The position numbers and the translations under genes were made by a program. Below the pieces are notes generated by a model that saw nothing but the letters and a program-made list of their open reading frames with translations, had not been told where the DNA came from and searched no databases. A stretch of 34,929 nt of DNA from Chloroflexota bacterium (GTDB taxonomy: Bacteria > Chloroflexota > Anaerolineae > Promineifilales > Promineifilaceae): assembly GCA_013112725.1 (NCBI GenBank), contig JABFFZ010000062.1:1-34929 (forward strand), read 5' to 3'. Below, in pieces: positions 31,694-34,929 of this stretch; positions within the stretch are counted from its first letter, which is position 1, and each line of letters begins with the position of its first letter.

Positions 31694-32881
31694 CTAACGA
31701 GAATGAGGGGCGGGGCGGGGAAGCAAGAGGACGGGTTCGGCAACGGCCGTACTCCCCAATTGATGGATGACCGGGCACGGCAAATTAAACCGTTCCGCCG
31801 CCAGGTATAAAATTTCAGTGATGAGCGTTTCATAAGGCATCCCCTCGGCGCGGGCCATAATACACACATCACTCACGGCCGGGTTCAACCCTGGCAGCGT
31901 GTTAATTTCCAGCAGCATCGGCTGACCGGCGGCGTTCAGGCGAAAATCTATGCGGGAGACATCACACGCGCCAATGGCCTCGGCCGCCTGCCGCGTGAGG
32001 GAATACAACTGCTCGCGCAGTCCGTCAGAAATATCGGCCGGGCAGAGGTAAGCAGGCGCACCATGTTCATCCAGTTCCAGCGATTTGGCAGCGTGCCCAT
32101 AAACGCCAGGCGTGACGCTGCGGCTGGCATCAATTTCCAGCACAGGGAAGAAATGATAGCCCTCAAAGTTGTAGAGGTACGGCCGTGTCCGCCCCCCTGG
32201 AAAGCCACGATTGCCAATGTACCCCACCGTGAATTCGCGCCCGGTGAGCAATTCTTCTACCAACGCTGGCTGCCGATATGTTTCAATAACCCAGGCCACC
32301 CGGGTTCGCAAATCCGCCTCATTCGTCACGATGGATTCTGGCCCCATGCCCATGCCGGTGCCTTCGCGGGCCGGCTTCACAAAAAGCGGGTAAGGCAGCG
32401 CCGGGTCAATGGGCTGGTCGCTGCTGGTAAATTCCTGAAAACGTGCCGTCGGCAGCCCCATGCTGTGCCAGATGCGCTTGGTCTGCGTTTTGTCTAATGA
32501 CAGGGCATTGGTCAACACGCGGGAAGCGGTGTAGGGAATGCCCATTAGTTCACACAGGGCGGGCACGTGCGCTTCGCGGGCGTCGCCGCCCATGCCTTCG
32601 GCGATGTTAAAGACAAAATGGGGGCGTAAGTTGATGAATGTTTCGGGTAAGGTATGGTCGGCCATGCAGATGTGGACAAAATGGCCGTCGGCTTCCAACG
32701 CGGCGGCAATGGACTCCACCGTTTCGCGGGCGTCAAATTCGGCGCCGGCATCTGGCGGCTGCCCTGGCTGCCAATACATCTGGCTTTTGAGGTTGGCCGT
32801 GAGGGCAATACGCCAGGGGGGTTTGCGCGAGCGACGTTGAGGAGGATGTCCATTGATCTGTAAATTCTCGTAGTAATCCAT
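31694..32881 (-). CDS. ATP-grasp ligase, D-alanine--D-alanine ligase-like
   Basis: 395 aa, cytosolic. The ATP-grasp core shows LSLDKTQTKRIWHSMGLPTARF, YPLFVKPAREGTGMG with the ATP-binding Lys, ALVEELLTGREFTVGYIGN, and IDFRLNAAGQPMLLEINTLPGLNP with the metal-binding Glu and Asn. The N-terminal region (MADHTLPETFINLRPHFVFNIAEGMGGDAREAHVP) resembles D-Ala-D-Ala ligase, but the chain is longer than the usual 300-350 aa, and the neighbour is an aminomutase rather than a wall gene. It may ligate beta-lysine or another amino acid; substrate unknown. AAGGAG lies 11 nt before the ATG. Confidence 0.87.
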   Translation of the reverse strand: MDYYENLQINGHPPQRRSRKPPWRIALTANLKSQMYWQPGQPPDAGAEFDARETVESIAAALEADGHFVHICMADHTLPETFINLRPHFVFNIAEGMGGDAREAHVPALCELMGIPYTASRVLTNALSLDKTQTKRIWHSMGLPTARFQEFTSSDQPIDPALPYPLFVKPAREGTGMGMGPESIVTNEADLRTRVAWVIETYRQPALVEELLTGREFTVGYIGNRGFPGGRTRPYLYNFEGYHFFPVLEIDASRSVTPGVYGHAAKSLELDEHGAPAYLCPADISDGLREQLYSLTRQAAEAIGACDVSRIDFRLNAAGQPMLLEINTLPGLNPAVSDVCIMARAEGMPYETLITEILYLAAERFNLPCPVIHQLGSTAVAEPVLLLPRPAPHSR

Positions 32882-33122
32882 TTTTAGTTAGTCTCCTTAA
32901 ACTATAAGGGATTAGGGATTGGAGATTGATTAATCTCCAATCTCCCAAATATTAAGAGCCATCTACGGCTCATGGCTCAGTGGATGGCTCTTGCCTCTTC
33001 TTCTTCGTGTTGTTGCAGGCAGTGATCATCACATCGCTGACCATCACCGATTTCTGCTGTGTAGCATACGAGATGGTGATGTGAATCTCATCCGCCATAT
33101 AGCGCATTTATTGGCGAGACCA

Positions 33123-33140
33123 CTACGTCAAATGACGTAG
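33123..33140. promoter_or_regulatory. 18-bp palindrome, copy 1
   Basis: CTACGTCA-AA-TGACGTAG, two 8-bp arms. It is centred about 102 bp upstream of the predicted transcription start of the tandem OmpR-type regulators. Confidence 0.6.
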
Positions 33141-33169
33141 ATTTGAGCAGATAGCAACCAGACGGCCGT

Positions 33170-33187
33170 GTACATCATTTGACGTAG
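33170..33187. promoter_or_regulatory. 18-bp palindrome, copy 2
   Basis: Matches copy 1, in either orientation, at 16 of 18 bases. The centre is 47 bp from copy 1 and about 10 bp from the -35 edge. The pairing and placement look like binding sites for an activator. Confidence 0.6.
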
Positions 33188-33197
33188 CATGGCAAAG

Positions 33198-33226
33198 TTG
33201 AGCCAGTGCCCCAGCTTTGTTACAAT
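33198..33226 (+). promoter_or_regulatory. promoter of the tandem response-regulator genes
   Basis: TTGAGC (33198-33203), a 17-bp spacer and TACAAT (33221-33226). Initiation is expected near 33233, 40 nt before the first regulator's ATG. Confidence 0.6.
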
Positions 33227-33272
33227 TAGCATGCTATATCACAAACGACAGTGACCTTCAGGCACACGCTTC

Positions 33273-34004
33273 ATGGTAAATTCCACCCTCTCTTCTTCTC
33301 GTATTTTAGTTGTAGATGACAGCGATACCTCACTGTATACCGCCGAGAGGTATTTGTCAGATGCCGGCTTCCAGGTGTTAACGGCCAAATCTGGAGAGGA
33401 AGCGCTGGGGGTTATGGAGCAGCAGGGATTACCGCACCTGGCGCTGGTAGACATCAATATGCCCGGCGGCATGGATGGCTTTGAGTTTTGCGACAAAATG
33501 CACCAGTTCTGTGATGTACCGGTGATCATGCTCACGGCCATAGATGAAGAAGACGTCATCATCCAGGCTATTGAAGAATATGCCGAAGATTACATTAAAA
33601 AGCCGGTGACGCCGGGCGAATTAGCCGCCCGTGTGCGGCGCGTGTTGTACCGGTTGGGAGATTTCGCCTTTCCCCTGGAAAGTTATACCGAGGCAGACGA
33701 GAACCTGGCGGTCAATTTTGTGCGCGGCGAAGTGATTGTGCGCCAGCAGACGGTACAGCTCACCCCCACCGAAACCAAGCTGCTTTACCTGCTCATGCGC
33801 GCGGCCGGCCGGTTGGTCACGGCAAACTACCTGATCCGGCGGTTGTGGCCGGAAGATACGCCCAAATCCCATGAAGATCGGCTGCGCGTTTATGTTCACC
33901 GGCTGCGCAGCAAAATCGAACTGTCGCCCACCGAACCCCAATACATCCAATCCCGGCGCAACAAAGGGTATATTTTTACACATGAGAGTTCTAAACATGA
34001 GTGA
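33273..34004 (+). CDS. OmpR-type response regulator, first of a tandem pair
   Basis: 243 aa. The receiver domain has ILVVDDSDTSLYTAERYL, the phospho-acceptor Asp in HLALVDINMPGGMDGFEF, VIMLTAIDEE and the Lys in YIKKPVTPGEL. The winged-helix Trans_reg_C domain (about 145-240) has LTPTETKLLYLLMRAAG, LIRRLWPED and EDRLRVYVHRLRSKIE, followed by the wing YIQSRRNKGYIF. It overlaps the second regulator by 8 bp, and the two proteins are closely similar across both domains, so they arose by duplication. No partner kinase is in view. Confidence 0.93.
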   Translation: MVNSTLSSSRILVVDDSDTSLYTAERYLSDAGFQVLTAKSGEEALGVMEQQGLPHLALVDINMPGGMDGFEFCDKMHQFCDVPVIMLTAIDEEDVIIQAIEEYAEDYIKKPVTPGELAARVRRVLYRLGDFAFPLESYTEADENLAVNFVRGEVIVRQQTVQLTPTETKLLYLLMRAAGRLVTANYLIRRLWPEDTPKSHEDRLRVYVHRLRSKIELSPTEPQYIQSRRNKGYIFTHESSKHE

Positions 34005-34734
34005 TTCTATGGAAAATGGCGCCAAAATTCTGGCGGTGGATGATGACCCGTTTAACCTGCGCATTGTGCAACATGCGTTGGAACAGGCGGGATTCCGCGT
34101 TTATACAGCGCAATCGGGGGAAACGGCCCTGGCACACCTGGCCGAGAAGGGGTTGCCACACCTGGCGATTGTGGATATTCACATGCCGCCGGGCATGAGT
34201 GGATTCGAGTTTTGTTATAACCTGCACCAGTTTAGTGATGTGCCGGTGGTGATGTTGACGGCCGTGAACGAGGAAGGAACCGTCGTTCAGGGGCTAGAAG
34301 AACACGCCGAAGATTACGTCACCAAACCGTTTAAGCCGGGGGAACTGGTAGCGCGGGTAAAGGGCGTTCTGCGGCGCATGGGCACTTTTGCCTATGACCT
34401 GGACGCGGTGACCCGCGTTGACGAACGGCTGCAAATTGATTTTCCACGCCGTCAGGCGTTGGTATACGGTGAACCGGTGACGCTAACTCCCACCGAAACC
34501 AAACTGCTGTTCATCCTCATGCGCGCCGCCGGGCATACCGTCAATACCGACTTCATTTTACGCCGCCTCTGGCCGAACGAGCCGGCATTTGAAGACCGCC
34601 TGCATGTGCATCTGCACCGCCTCCGCCGCAAAATTGAGGATAAAGACAAATCGCGTCCCCGTTACATCACCTCAGAGCGGGGATTGGGATATGTCTTCCG
34701 TGCCTCTGTAGAGCCGGTAATCAGTAACCCGTAA
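33997..34734 (+). CDS. OmpR-type response regulator, second of a tandem pair
   Basis: About 245 aa. The receiver domain has ILAVDDDPFNLRIVQHAL, the Asp in HLAIVDIHMPPGMSGFEF, VVMLTAVNEE and the Lys in YVTKPFKPGEL. The winged-helix domain has LTPTETKLLFILMRAAG, LRRLWPNEPAFEDRLHVHLHRLRRKIE and the wing YITSERGLGYVF. ATG 33997 gives an 8-bp overlap with the first regulator; ATG 34009 is an alternative. The last residues and the TAA (34732-34734) lie inside an intergenic repeat. Confidence 0.92.
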   Translation: MSDSMENGAKILAVDDDPFNLRIVQHALEQAGFRVYTAQSGETALAHLAEKGLPHLAIVDIHMPPGMSGFEFCYNLHQFSDVPVVMLTAVNEEGTVVQGLEEHAEDYVTKPFKPGELVARVKGVLRRMGTFAYDLDAVTRVDERLQIDFPRRQALVYGEPVTLTPTETKLLFILMRAAGHTVNTDFILRRLWPNEPAFEDRLHVHLHRLRRKIEDKDKSRPRYITSERGLGYVFRASVEPVISNP

Positions 34735-34765
34735 TCGGTGAAACTGCCGATAACCGATTACCAAA
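34720..34765. repeat. heptamer-type intergenic inverted repeat
   Basis: GGTAATCAGTAACCCGTAATCGG faces CCGATAACCGATTACC. It provides the end of the second regulator's coding sequence and separates it from the right-edge gene. Confidence 0.65.
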
Positions 34766-34771
34766 TTCCCC

Positions 34772-34929
34772 ATGACACACATCACCCTCGCCCACGTCCG
34801 GGCAGCCCTGGCGCTGACGCCGTTTGACAGCCAGGCAGCACATTATCTGATGGCGCCGCTGGCGCGCCCGGCCAGCCGCCCGGCGGAATTGCCCGGCGCG
34901 GCGCGGATTGGCAGTGTGCTGCTGCTGTT
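34772..34929 (+). CDS. partial gene, possibly NUDIX (CoA pyrophosphatase-like)
   Basis: Open from the ATG to the window edge (52 codons). It reads MTHITLAHVRAALALTPFDS, then MAPLARPASRPAELPGAAR and IGSVLLLL. This resembles the region just before the Nudix box in CoA-pyrophosphatase-type proteins, where a Pro/Arg-rich stretch leads into a hydrophobic strand. The Nudix box itself would lie outside the window, so the call is tentative. Confidence 0.45.
   Translation, partial: MTHITLAHVRAALALTPFDSQAAHYLMAPLARPASRPAELPGAARIGSVLLL

Larger units (their letters stand above)
32882..33197. other. gene-free regulatory region with hairpins and 18-bp palindromes
   Basis: No open frame is convincing. It holds an octamer-type hairpin GATTGGAGATT/AATCTCCAATC (32908-32946), a 10-bp hairpin AAGAGCCATC/GATGGCTCTT (32954-32992) and two copies of an 18-bp palindrome (33123-33140 and 33170-33187), listed separately. 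Confidence 0.6.

Overview
The window looks like a chromosomal segment of a Chloroflexota bacterium, probably Anaerolineae-like. That placement is inferred from gene content (archaeal-type mevalonate kinase, KamA-family aminomutase, many short Trp/Tyr repeats and two-component genes) and from the style of its intergenic repeats; there is no rRNA or other marker to confirm it. No tRNA, rRNA, prophage, integrase, IS element or CRISPR array was seen. About 33 genes are supported, one of them running off the right edge.

Layout. 0.2-2.1 kb (minus): mevalonate kinase and a UbiA-type prenyl-phosphate transferase. 2.2-2.9: a response regulator with a cysteine-rich tail. 2.9-5.1: a compact restriction-modification pair (beta-class MTase plus HNH nuclease). 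5.1-7.6 (minus): aminotransferase, NUDIX hydrolase, LysM lipoprotein. 7.7-10.4: glycosyltransferase and polyprenyl sugar-phosphate transferase (surface polysaccharide). 10.4-11.4 (minus): PfpI-like protein and a small conserved hypothetical. 11.6-16.7: mreB-mreC-mreD-mrdA cell elongation operon. 16.7-19.3 (minus): enoyl-CoA hydratase, threonine synthase, single-domain response regulator. 19.5-21.0: LysR regulator and DUF427 protein. 21.1-22.6 (minus): membrane histidine kinase. 22.8-24.4 (minus): secreted subtilase whose C-terminus is twelve GYSWTG hexapeptides. 24.8-27.7 (plus): a nine-codon ORF MKNGYSWTG with a strong Shine-Dalgarno, a perfect 34-bp palindrome, an MFS exporter and an M3-type oligopeptidase. 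27.8-28.3: a glycogen-binding-domain protein behind a near-consensus promoter and a leader terminator. 28.3-30.0 (minus): NarL/PAS-kinase two-component pair. 30.0-32.9 (minus): KamA and an ATP-grasp ligase. 33.1-34.7: paired 18-bp palindromes, a promoter and two tandem OmpR-type regulators. The right edge holds the start of a possible NUDIX gene.

The best candidate for an undescribed system is 22.7-27.7 kb. A secreted protease carries twelve copies of a hexapeptide, and a free-standing micro-ORF with its own ribosome site encodes one copy of the same hexapeptide on the opposite strand. That micro-ORF sits upstream of an exporter and a cytosolic-type oligopeptidase. This could be a peptide-signal or leader-peptide control circuit; both readings are inference.

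Two genome-style signals run through the whole window. The palindromic octamer ACGGCCGT occurs about 60 times by eye (under one expected by composition), like a HIP1-type element. Most intergenic gaps are filled by short inverted repeats built from 7- or 8-bp units, several of which supply the stop codon of the adjacent gene.
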